Shown: positions 1 to 5,569 of the stretch, piece by piece
Position numbering within the stretch: the stretch's first letter is position 1
How the letters are laid out: each line of letters opens with the position of its first letter
NCBI GenBank assembly: GCA_946647055.1
Contig: CAMPCT010000146.1
Location: 1-5,686 of the forward strand
Direction: 5' to 3'
DNA from: an uncultured Atopobium sp.
GTDB taxonomy: Bacteria; Actinomycetota; Coriobacteriia; Coriobacteriales; Atopobiaceae
Length of the DNA: 5,686 nucleotides
Notes under the pieces: generated by a model
The model's database searches: none
Seen by the model: the letters and a program-made list of their open reading frames with translations, nothing else
What the model was told of the DNA's origin: nothing
Made by a program: the position numbers and the translations under genes

Positions 1-1
1 G

Positions 2-2095
2 GGCCCCGAGGTCGCGTGGTCCGCCCGCGAGGACGCATGGCCCTCCACCGACCAGCCCGACACCTTCGAGGTAGCGTGGGACGACGACCCGAAGGCGGAG
101 TCCGCGACTGAGTGGGACAGGTCATGCACCGTGGACGTGCGCGGCCTCGACCAGGGGACGAACTACTACATCAGGGCGCGGCGGTACCTTGAGCGCGACG
201 ATGCGGACACCACCTACTCGCCGTGGTCCGCCACGAAGACCGTCACGCCGTCTGTGGCACCCGGCGCCGTCACGCTCACCGCACCAGCATCGGTCCCCAT
301 CGGGAGCGACTGCGCGGTGTCGTGGGCGTTCGACGGCGGCACCCAGACCGCATGGGAGATGGTTAGCGACGGCAGGGTGCTCAAGGGCGGCACGGACGCG
401 CTTGGCTCCTGCACGCTCGCGGCAGACGAGCTACAGGCGGCGTCAGACTCCAACGGCAACGTCCGCATCTCCGTCATCGTCCATACGGGCGGCGGCACGT
501 CGCAGTCCGAGGAGTCGGCCATCGCCATCGCGAAGCCGCCCACGCTCTCGGTCGAGGCTGGCGCATACGACGGCACCACGTTCACCGCTGGCGACGTGAC
601 GGCACAGCCGCTCGCTCTCAGGGTGCGCGGTTCGTCGCCCACGTCGAACGTCGCTGTGACCGTGAAGGCGCAGGGCGTCGACGAGGGTGCGCTGGGACAG
701 CTCAGGCAGATGGCGGGCGACGTGATGTGGTCAGACACGGTGACCCCCACATGGGCCGCGATCAGCAGGCCCGCGTCGGCGAACCTCCTCACCAACGACC
801 CGTCCAAGTGGGTCAACGGCTACTACGCCATAGACAGCGAGGGCGTGCGCTGGCCCACGACCGATGACGCGCGACTCCGCACTATAAGCCCCGTTGCCGC
901 CACTGAGGGCACCACCTACACCGCCAAAGTCGAGGTCGTGCCGCAGGAGGTGCCTGAGGAGGGCGAGCCGCCGGAGGAGGTTGACGAGCAGTGGCAGGTG
1001 TCGCTCGTGCCAGTCAATGCGGACGGCGCGATCGTCGTCGACGCCACGACGGCAGGAGCCACGACAACCGCCACCGCTGGCGAGGGCGTCGCTGGATACC
1101 ACGTGGCGCTCACCCACACGCTCATGGATGAGGAGTCTGGCACCTACGTCATGGTCTCCGCCTCACCGTCCGATGTTGGCTCCCGCGTCCTCGTGCAGCT
1201 CGTGGCGGGCAGCAGCGCGTCCGACTGGCAGCAGGCCGACGAGGACGCGGACGCATTCGAGGGCGTCATCCTCGCGCCTGACGGGCTTGACCTGAGAGAC
1301 GGTGCGCTCTACTCGGTGACCGCACGCGCGACGGACCAGACGGGGCTCACCTCCGAGGCGGCTGAGTGCGAGTTCCTTGTCGCGTGGGCGCATCAGGCAC
1401 CGACAACCTACGATGGCATCGTCATCACGCCGAGCGACGTGACCGACGAGGACGGCATCAGGGTGCGGCAGTGCTCCATCACGCTCGCGGCACCGACCGA
1501 CAGCTACGAGGACACCGACCTCTACGACGTGTGGCGCTCCACGCCCGATGGCTACTACCTCGTGGCAGAGGGCGTCGAGATTGGCGGCACCGTGACCGAC
1601 CCCTACGCGCCGTATGGCACGGGGGAGTACGGCTACCGCATCGCGTGCCGCACCGCAGATGGCGACATTGCCTGGGACGACTTCGAGTACGAGCTTCCCG
1701 GCAAGGACCTGCGCATCGACTTCGGCGAGGAGTACGTGGAGCTTCCCTACAACCTCTCCGTCTCCGACTCCTACTCCAAGGACTTCGAGAGCCGACGCAA
1801 GCTGGACGGCTCAATCGACGGCTACTGGAACGAGGGCGCGCAGCGCAGCGCGTCGTACAGCTCCGACCTCATCCGCGTCAGCGAGCAGGAGAAGGTCGTG
1901 GCGCTCAGGCGGCTCGCGAGCCATGCGGGGTCGTGCTTCGTGCGCACGCCAGATGGCTGCGCCTACGAGGCCAACGTGCAGGTCAACAGCATGGGGGGCC
2001 AGCGGAACAGCTACGCGCTCGCAGTCTCGATAGACGCGGACGAGGTTGCGCTGACCCGATACGTGGCAACCGTCGAGGAGTCGGAGGAGCCATAG
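2..2095 (+). CDS. Large modular tail-tip protein with fibronectin-III-like domains (5' partial)
   Basis: The frame is open from the left edge, so the true start lies upstream; 697 residues are visible (numbered here from the codon at base 2). Residues about 1-84 look like the end of a fibronectin-III-like module (LDQGTNYYIRARRY, then SPWS and TVTPS). A second beta module covers about 85-180. A region at about 254-400 (ANLLTNDPSKWVNGYY, then ARLRTISPV and TYTAKVEV) resembles ligand- or carbohydrate-binding beta-sandwiches of phage tails, and carries an acidic, proline-rich insert (PEEGEPPEEVDE). Another Fn3-like module covers about 424-560. The last ~120 residues (LRIDFGEEYVELPYNLSVS, KDFESRRKLDG, CFVRTPDG) form a separate terminal domain, possibly related to distal-tail proteins. 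It lies one base upstream of the hub gene, so a minor tail or tail-tip role exposed on the virion is inferred. Exact family is not established; Fn3-like content is fairly sure. Confidence 0.8.
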   Translation, partial: GPEVAWSAREDAWPSTDQPDTFEVAWDDDPKAESATEWDRSCTVDVRGLDQGTNYYIRARRYLERDDADTTYSPWSATKTVTPSVAPGAVTLTAPASVPIGSDCAVSWAFDGGTQTAWEMVSDGRVLKGGTDALGSCTLAADELQAASDSNGNVRISVIVHTGGGTSQSEESAIAIAKPPTLSVEAGAYDGTTFTAGDVTAQPLALRVRGSSPTSNVAVTVKAQGVDEGALGQLRQMAGDVMWSDTVTPTWAAISRPASANLLTNDPSKWVNGYYAIDSEGVRWPTTDDARLRTISPVAATEGTTYTAKVEVVPQEVPEEGEPPEEVDEQWQVSLVPVNADGAIVVDATTAGATTTATAGEGVAGYHVALTHTLMDEESGTYVMVSASPSDVGSRVLVQLVAGSSASDWQQADEDADAFEGVILAPDGLDLRDGALYSVTARATDQTGLTSEAAECEFLVAWAHQAPTTYDGIVITPSDVTDEDGIRVRQCSITLAAPTDSYEDTDLYDVWRSTPDGYYLVAEGVEIGGTVTDPYAPYGTGEYGYRIACRTADGDIAWDDFEYELPGKDLRIDFGEEYVELPYNLSVSDSYSKDFESRRKLDGSIDGYWNEGAQRSASYSSDLIRVSEQEKVVALRRLASHAGSCFVRTPDGCAYEANVQVNSMGGQRNSYALAVSIDADEVALTRYVATVEESEEP

Positions 2096-2096
2096 C

Positions 2097-3143
2097 ATGA
2101 TTGATTGGATGGCCGGGTACAGCGCGACGTGGCGTGTGTTCCGGGTCAACAAGGACACGTGGGCGGACGGCGAGCCCCTTGGCGGCATCACGGCGGTCAC
2201 CTACGAGACTACGATGGACGAGGACGCGCCCCTTCTGGGGCGCGGCTCCCTCACGTCCGTCACGCCAGTCGGCGAGGGCTTCGAGGAGGGCTACTACCGC
2301 GTTGTCATGACCGCCAAGCAGAACGGCGAGCTTGAGCGCGTCAACGTCTGCACGCTGCAATGCTCGCTTGTCGATGGCGACATAGACCACAGCTCCGACG
2401 AGCGCAACATACAGGGCCGCTCCGTCCTCTACCCCGCCTCCGTCACGATGCTCTCGGACGGCTCCTATGCGCCGCAGGGTGTCGATGGCGCACAGTGGTG
2501 CGCGTCGGTGCTGCGCGACTGCATCAACGCGCCCGTGGAGGTCGGCGGCGGCTTCACGCTTGACGAGCACCTTGTGTTCGACCCGGGAACGTTCGCGCTT
2601 GAGGCCGTGTGGAAGGTGCTCGACGCTGGCAACCACGTCCTGCGCATAGCGGGCGACGGCACGGTGCGCGTGGTGGCGAAGCCGACAGTCCCCGCGTTGC
2701 AGCTCGACGCCGCGCACGCACGTCTGGTCCACACGGGGGTCCACTACGCGCTCGACTACAGTGAGGTTCCCAACCGCTACAGAGCCATAGAGAACAGCGA
2801 CGAGGCGACGGCCATCAACGATGACCCGCTCTCCGTCACGTCCACCGTCCATCGCGGGTGGGTCCATGACGTGAGGGACGAGTCACCCGTGAGGGTCAAC
2901 GGCGAGACGCTTGCGGCATACGCGGCGCGACGCCTTGAGGAGGAGTCAACCGTCTACGACTCGCGCACCTACTCGCGCGAGTGGTGGCCCGACGTGTGCC
3001 CGCACGACCTCGTGCGCGGCTCCCTCGCGTCGGTCAGGCTCGACGGCGACATGCGCGTGATGCGCCAGTCGGTCAGGTGTGAGGTTGGGATTGTGGTCGA
3101 GGAGGAATCTAGGATGGAGGTCAGGACGTGGCAGAGGACATAA
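2097..3143 (+). CDS. Probable baseplate hub / tail-associated protein (gp27/Tal-like, Gp37-like siphovirus family)
   Basis: This 348-residue protein probably forms the hub at the tail tip, joining the tail tube to the fibre proteins. The N-terminal half is beta-rich (WRVFRVNKDTWADGEPLGG, then YYRVVMTAKQNGE). A central segment at 165-195 (ALEAVWKVLDAGNHVLRIAGDG) resembles the part of hub proteins where a short helix meets a beta-hairpin. Residues 224-310 follow a pattern common in gp27-like hubs: a PNRYRAIENS stretch, a DDP turn, a helix with AAYAARRLEEES, then a WWPDVCPHDLVRG stretch. The ATG is preceded by GGAGG at 2083-2087, 9 bases away, and follows the upstream stop by one base, so the two genes are co-transcribed and probably translationally coupled. 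Its 3' end overlaps the next gene by 16 bases. Family assignment is from sequence pattern and gene order; no lysozyme or peptidase extension is visible, unlike many Tal proteins. Confidence 0.68.
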   Translation: MIDWMAGYSATWRVFRVNKDTWADGEPLGGITAVTYETTMDEDAPLLGRGSLTSVTPVGEGFEEGYYRVVMTAKQNGELERVNVCTLQCSLVDGDIDHSSDERNIQGRSVLYPASVTMLSDGSYAPQGVDGAQWCASVLRDCINAPVEVGGGFTLDEHLVFDPGTFALEAVWKVLDAGNHVLRIAGDGTVRVVAKPTVPALQLDAAHARLVHTGVHYALDYSEVPNRYRAIENSDEATAINDDPLSVTSTVHRGWVHDVRDESPVRVNGETLAAYAARRLEEESTVYDSRTYSREWWPDVCPHDLVRGSLASVRLDGDMRVMRQSVRCEVGIVVEEESRMEVRTWQRT

Positions 3144-4453
3144 GCGCCCGCGTGGCATGGGCACTCAAGAAGGCGCTTACCCCGAAGGACGCTGCCGCCC
3201 CGAGCGGAAGGGGCACAGCGACGTTCGTGCGCCGAGACGAGTCCGGCGTCGGCTGGGTGCGCATCCCCGGCAACGACTTCGACACGCCCGTTGCGGGAGG
3301 CATCGTCGCCGAGGCACAGCCTGGTGACACGGTGACGTACAACATCGAGAACAACGGCGTCACGATCACGGGCAACAGCACAAGCCCAAGCGTCGGTGGG
3401 CGGTTCGTGGGCGAGGCGCTTGCGCCCGTCAGGAAGGCCGTGTCAGGCTTGGGCGGCAGGGTCGCCGCGTCCCTCAACATCGCCGAGGCTGCACAGGCAG
3501 TGGCGAGCGCCGTCAACCAGCACTTCTGGGCCGACACCAGCGGCATCCACGTCACGGAGGCCACGCAGGAGGCGTGGCAGGCGGCGCAGACGGGGGCGAA
3601 CGTGCTCATCAACAGCATCGGCCAGCTCTTCCGCGACGGGACCAACAACCTGCTAGCAATCCTGCCGAGCGGCATCGCCATCTACGACGGCGAGGGCAAC
3701 GAGAGTAGCAACATCATCGCCCGCCTGCTCGGCACGGGAGCGCAGATAGGTCGCGACGCCGACATTCACGTGAGCATAGACGGCAACTCCGTCGATGTTC
3801 TCAAAGGCACCAACAACCGCCAGCTCATCACCATGCGCGACTCTGCTGACGCGGGATACGTCGGCGCGACGTACCTCGACTCGGGAGGGTACGAGCGCCA
3901 CGGCGCGGGCATGATAGTCGAGGCCGACCCCGAGGGGTCGCGGATGATAGTCGAGATAGGTGGCGAGTACAACTACAGCGACATCGACATCAACAACTTC
4001 AACGGCCGCACGGATATGAACATAAACGGCATGAAAACCATCAGGTTCTCAGACCCGTACGACTCAAGCCTCAGCACGTACCTCCAGCTCGGCGACCCGA
4101 CCCGCTACCAGAACAGCGGGAGCTATGCCATCACGACGGCAGGAATCGACACGTACACCAATGGGCCGCGCATCACGATTCCCGCTGGCTCCTACATGTT
4201 CGTTGGCGCATGGACGTTCAACAGCGCGTCGGCCAGCGGCGACCGCAACATGCAAGTGGGCTTCCGCTCGGGCGCGTCGGGCACCCTATGGGGCGAGCGC
4301 GTCCGCATCAGGCAGTCGAGCGGCAACTTCGCCGTTCTCAACGTATCCGCGCTCCGCACGTTCAGCTCCCAGACAACGGTGTATCTGGCTGGAAGCGCGT
4401 CGATAACCAGCGGTGCGGGAGACGCATGGATTACCGCAGTACGCCTCAACTAG
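3128..4453 (+). CDS. Tail fibre / receptor-binding protein: OB-like N-domain, connector, C1q-like C-terminal head
   Basis: This is a 441-residue structural protein. Residues 28-86 form a small beta-barrel-like domain (GTATFVRRDESGVGWVRI, TPVAGG, AQPGDTVTYNI, ending TGNSTSPS); this pattern is typical of the attachment domain of baseplate-bound fibres. Residues 95-165 are Ala-rich and helical, followed by a module repeated across gut phages (HFWADTSGIHVT, ANVLINSIGQLFRDG, SGIAIYDGEGN, GAQIGRD; 132-210). Residues 210-310 are beta-rich and Asn/Asp-rich. Residues 328-441 (YAITTAGIDTY, ITIPAGSYMFVGAWTF, VRIRQSSGNFAVLNVS, TVYLAGSASITSGAG, AWITAVRLN) match the strand rhythm of C1q/TNF-like jelly rolls used as trimeric receptor-binding heads. 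The start is GTG, chosen because GGAGG at 3116-3120 sits 7 bases upstream and there is no better in-frame ATG. It overlaps the hub gene by 16 bases. Host-surface binding is inferred. Confidence 0.75.
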   Translation: MAEDISARVAWALKKALTPKDAAAPSGRGTATFVRRDESGVGWVRIPGNDFDTPVAGGIVAEAQPGDTVTYNIENNGVTITGNSTSPSVGGRFVGEALAPVRKAVSGLGGRVAASLNIAEAAQAVASAVNQHFWADTSGIHVTEATQEAWQAAQTGANVLINSIGQLFRDGTNNLLAILPSGIAIYDGEGNESSNIIARLLGTGAQIGRDADIHVSIDGNSVDVLKGTNNRQLITMRDSADAGYVGATYLDSGGYERHGAGMIVEADPEGSRMIVEIGGEYNYSDIDINNFNGRTDMNINGMKTIRFSDPYDSSLSTYLQLGDPTRYQNSGSYAITTAGIDTYTNGPRITIPAGSYMFVGAWTFNSASASGDRNMQVGFRSGASGTLWGERVRIRQSSGNFAVLNVSALRTFSSQTTVYLAGSASITSGAGDAWITAVRLN

Positions 4454-4455
4454 AT

Positions 4456-4460
4456 GGGAG
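4456..4460 (+). promoter_or_regulatory. Ribosome binding site that selects GTG 4466
   Basis: GGGAG lies 5 bases before the GTG at 4466. The in-frame ATG at 4454, directly after the tail-fibre stop codon, has no purine-rich site upstream of it. The GTG is therefore the more likely start of the 70-residue protein. Confidence 0.5.
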
Positions 4461-4465
4461 TCACA

Positions 4466-4678
4466 GTGGAGAAGTATGTAGTCGTAGAGCTGCAAACCAT
4501 GGAGGACGGAAAGGTCGCGAACCTCGTCACCCAGCATGACACGCGCGAGGAGGCGGAGAGCAAGTTCCACAGCGTCCTTGCGACAGCAGCGATAAGCGGC
4601 TTGCCTGTGCACGGTGCCGTGCTGATGAACAACCATTGCTTCGTGCTGGACACTAGGTGTTACGGTCAGGAGGCGTAG
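4466..4678 (+). CDS. Small conserved-type phage protein of unknown function (70 aa)
   Basis: The protein begins MEKYVVVELQT and shows a two-part pattern: beta strands (YVVVELQ, KVANLVTQHDT) then a helix rich in charged residues and alanine (REEAESKFHSVLATAAISG), then a final strand pair (VHGAVLMNNHCFVL). Small proteins with this EAE-x-K-F/Y-H-x-V-L-A-x-A-A-x-S arrangement are common in gut phages just downstream of the tail-fibre gene, but I know of no demonstrated function. It is soluble: no membrane segment or signal peptide. It follows the fibre gene by 12 bases and precedes the 36-codon membrane gene by 2 bases, so it belongs to the same transcript. An ATG start at 4454 would add four residues (MGVT). 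Confidence 0.75.
   Translation: MEKYVVVELQTMEDGKVANLVTQHDTREEAESKFHSVLATAAISGLPVHGAVLMNNHCFVLDTRCYGQEA
4668..4673 (+). promoter_or_regulatory. Full AGGAGG ribosome binding site for the 36-codon gene
   Basis: A complete AGGAGG lies 7 bases before the ATG at 4681, the optimal arrangement. It is inside the last codons of the preceding gene and is the main reason to accept such a short reading frame as a gene. Confidence 0.8.
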
Positions 4679-4680
4679 CC

Positions 4681-4791
4681 ATGCCGTACCCCTCTCCGCA
4701 CGAGAAGAAGCTGCAAGTGCAGTTCCGCGTCTGCCTTGCCATCGCGTTCACGGTGGCGGTGCTAGAGGTAGCCATCCTGCTTACGCTCTAG
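4681..4791 (+). CDS. 36-residue single-pass membrane protein, unknown function
   Basis: The frame encodes 36 residues: a hydrophilic start (MPYPSPHEKKLQVQFR) with basic residues at 9, 10 and 16, then an almost fully hydrophobic C-terminal half (VCLAIAFTVAVLEVAILLTL, residues 17-36) long enough to cross the membrane once. One glutamate (E29) sits inside the hydrophobic stretch. The charge pattern predicts an N-in, C-out orientation. It is supported by a perfect AGGAGG site and by sitting 2 bases after the previous stop. It ends exactly where the intergenic promoter begins. It has no resemblance I recognise to XkdX-type proteins often found here. With the lysis genes next, an accessory lysis or superinfection role is possible but is only a guess. 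Confidence 0.65.
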   Translation: MPYPSPHEKKLQVQFRVCLAIAFTVAVLEVAILLTL

Positions 4792-4792
4792 G

Positions 4793-4821
4793 TGGACAAA
4801 TTAAAGCAAGAATGCTATAGT
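4793..4821 (+). promoter_or_regulatory. Near-consensus sigma-70/SigA-type promoter with extended -10
   Basis: A TGGACA -35 box at 4793-4798 (5 of 6 matches to TTGACA) is separated by exactly 17 bases from TATAGT at 4816-4821 (5 of 6 matches to TATAAT). The bases TGC directly before it (4813-4815) complete an extended -10 motif. The stretch is strikingly AT-rich in a GC-rich window and fits between the stop of the 36-codon gene and the lysis cassette. Transcription should begin near A4827 or G4829. Activity is inferred from the motifs only. Confidence 0.75.
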
Positions 4822-4828
4822 GTTATAT

Positions 4829-4853
4829 GTAGCACAGTTGTCTAAACAGCTAC
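4829..4853 (+). other. Imperfect inverted repeat at the predicted transcript 5' end
   Basis: GTAGC at 4829-4833 pairs with GCTAC at 4849-4853. Inside, GTT at 4837-4839 can pair with AAC at 4845-4847 around a 5-base loop, leaving a 3-by-1 internal loop. As RNA it would cap the 5' end of the predicted transcript. As DNA, the dyad centred near 4841 just downstream of the promoter could instead be an operator. Confidence 0.5.
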
Positions 4854-4854
4854 G

Positions 4855-4881
4855 AAGGCCATCCGTCTGGGTGGCCTTTTT
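4855..4881 (+). terminator. Rho-independent terminator before the lysis cassette
   Basis: A 10-base-pair stem (AAGGCCATCC at 4855-4864 with GGGTGGCCTT at 4869-4878, one T-G wobble) closes on a 4-base loop (GTCT) and runs into five T residues at 4877-4881, followed by CATT. The opposite strand has no T-run after the stem, so it works only rightward. It would stop both transcripts from the tail operon and those from the promoter at 4793-4821. Confidence 0.9.
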
Positions 4882-4891
4882 CATTACCCAA

Positions 4892-4895
4892 GGAG
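4892..4895 (+). promoter_or_regulatory. Ribosome binding site fixing the ATG at 4904
   Basis: GGAG within AAGGAGA sits 8 bases before the ATG at 4904. The reading frame stays open upstream to a GTG at 4820, but that codon lies inside the -10 box and the frame crosses the terminator, so the ATG is the true start. Confidence 0.85.
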
Positions 4896-4903
4896 AACCG
4901 CAC

Positions 4904-5350
4904 ATGGACGCACAGCTATCCAGACTTATCGGATGGGCAGCGCCCATCGTGGCATCAATCCTCATCTGCTTCGGTCAGGCGATGGTCAACCTGGGCCAGC
5001 GCAAGATTTCAGAGCGCATGGACAAGGACAAGGAGGCCACCGACGCCAAGCGCAAGGCAGAGGCCGAGTGGCGCGAGGACATCGACAAGCGCATGAACTG
5101 CCAAGACAACAAGATCGAGTCCGTGCTAGAGGCCCAATGCACCCAGATGCGCTCCGACATAACTCACAAAATCCATCGCTACATGGATGACCTCAAGTGC
5201 GCGTCCACCGAGGAGAAGGACAGCCTTTGGGCCGAGTACGAGGTCTACTGCGACATATGCGCCAAGCACGGCATCAAGAACCACTTCGTCGAGCAGTTGG
5301 TCAAGCAGGTCATGGACCTGCCTGACCGAGAGCACCAGAAGAAGGAGTAG
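4904..5350 (+). CDS. Membrane-anchored coiled-coil protein of the lysis cassette (holin-adjacent, 148 aa)
   Basis: Residues 8-30 (LIGWAAPIVASILICFGQAM onward) form one N-terminal membrane segment. Residues 31-95 are highly charged, with heptad-like spacing (SERMDKDKEATDAKRKAEAE), and should form a coiled coil. Residues 103-140 (TEEKDSLWAEYEVYCDIC, then HFVEQLVKQVMDLP) match the C-terminal pattern of phage proteins encoded next to holins, where a Y-x-x-Y helix is usually followed by a Gly-Gly-Asn-Gly turn; here that turn reads KHGIKN. The protein has six cysteines, including C116-x2-C119. A role at the inner membrane in lysis is inferred from position: first gene after the promoter and terminator, 4 bases before the holin gene. 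It could instead be an antiholin or an accessory factor. Confidence 0.72.
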   Translation: MDAQLSRLIGWAAPIVASILICFGQAMVNLGQRKISERMDKDKEATDAKRKAEAEWREDIDKRMNCQDNKIESVLEAQCTQMRSDITHKIHRYMDDLKCASTEEKDSLWAEYEVYCDICAKHGIKNHFVEQLVKQVMDLPDREHQKKE

Positions 5351-5354
5351 AACC

Positions 5355-5567
5355 ATGACCTACATGCTTCCCAATCACGTCTACGATCTCATCAAGTTCA
5401 TCGTCACCGTTGTCATGCCCGCCGTGTCGGTCCTGTATGCCGGACTCGCTGGCATCTGGGGCTGGCCCTACGCCGACGAGGTGACCCGCACCATCGCGGT
5501 CGTGTACACCTTCCTGTGCGCTGTGATGGGCATCAGCACCTACACCGCCAAGCCCACGGAGGAGTAG
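5355..5567 (+). CDS. Holin, phage r1t family-like (70 aa)
   Basis: The holin would oligomerise in the cytoplasmic membrane and open it at a set time so that the endolysin reaches the wall. The sequence starts MTYMLPNHVYDLIKFIVTVV and has two predicted membrane helices, about residues 12-34 and 44-63, joined by a short loop with GIWGWPYADEV. The order LPN-x-VYD, a proline in helix 1, L/Y-AGLAGIWGWPYA, then TIA-x-V-x-TFL-x-x-x-x-GIS is the signature of the Lactococcus phage r1t holin family (Pfam Phage_r1t_holin), and the length fits (about 65-75). AAGGAG at 5342-5347 lies 7 bases before the ATG, which favours 5355 over the in-frame ATG at 5364. It sits 4 bases after the coiled-coil gene and 2 bases before the endolysin gene, so all three form one cassette. 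Confidence 0.9.
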   Translation: MTYMLPNHVYDLIKFIVTVVMPAVSVLYAGLAGIWGWPYADEVTRTIAVVYTFLCAVMGISTYTAKPTEE

Positions 5568-5569
5568 CG

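Larger units (their letters stand above)
4827..4881 (+). ncRNA. Candidate two-hairpin small RNA / terminated leader upstream of lysis genes
   Basis: The predicted transcript runs from the start point at about 4827-4829 to the U-tract of the terminator, about 53-55 nt. It consists almost entirely of two adjacent hairpins: arms 4829-4833/4849-4853 (GTAGC with GCTAC), then the terminator stem 4855-4878, with one unpaired base between. There is no complementarity I can see between the first hairpin and the terminator arms, so this is not an obvious attenuator switch, and no convincing leader peptide is present. It could be a stable small RNA, or the aborted leader of the lysis operon released by an antiterminator. 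No known RNA family is recognised. Confidence 0.4.

Noticed and set aside
131..133. GTG as start of the large tail protein
   Set aside because: The frame is open to the left edge and the upstream residues continue the Fn3-like module, so this is an internal valine.
1366..2100. 244-codon plus-strand frame inside the large tail protein gene
   Set aside because: Arg-rich composition with no domain pattern; it is an out-of-frame shadow of a strongly supported gene.
1983..2867. 294-codon open frame on the minus strand
   Set aside because: It lies opposite the hub gene and the end of the large tail protein, has Arg/Val/His-rich composition typical of the shadow of GC-rich codons, and matches no recognisable fold.
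3121..3681. 186-codon minus-strand frame opposite the fibre gene
   Set aside because: Composition and position are those of a shadow; the plus-strand gene has a good ribosome site and recognisable domains.
4820..4822. GTG as start of the coiled-coil membrane protein, adding 28 residues
   Set aside because: The codon overlaps the -10 box and the extension would be translated through the terminator hairpin; the ATG at 4904 has a good ribosome site.
4829..4878. Attenuator or riboswitch with mutually exclusive hairpins
   Set aside because: I could not find complementarity between the first hairpin and the terminator arms, and there is no leader peptide with regulatory codons or a known aptamer pattern.
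5187..5189. ATG as start of the holin frame, giving 126 residues
   Set aside because: The extra N-terminal part is an Arg/Ser-rich shadow of the coiled-coil gene; the holin family begins at the LPN-x-VYD motif just after 5355.
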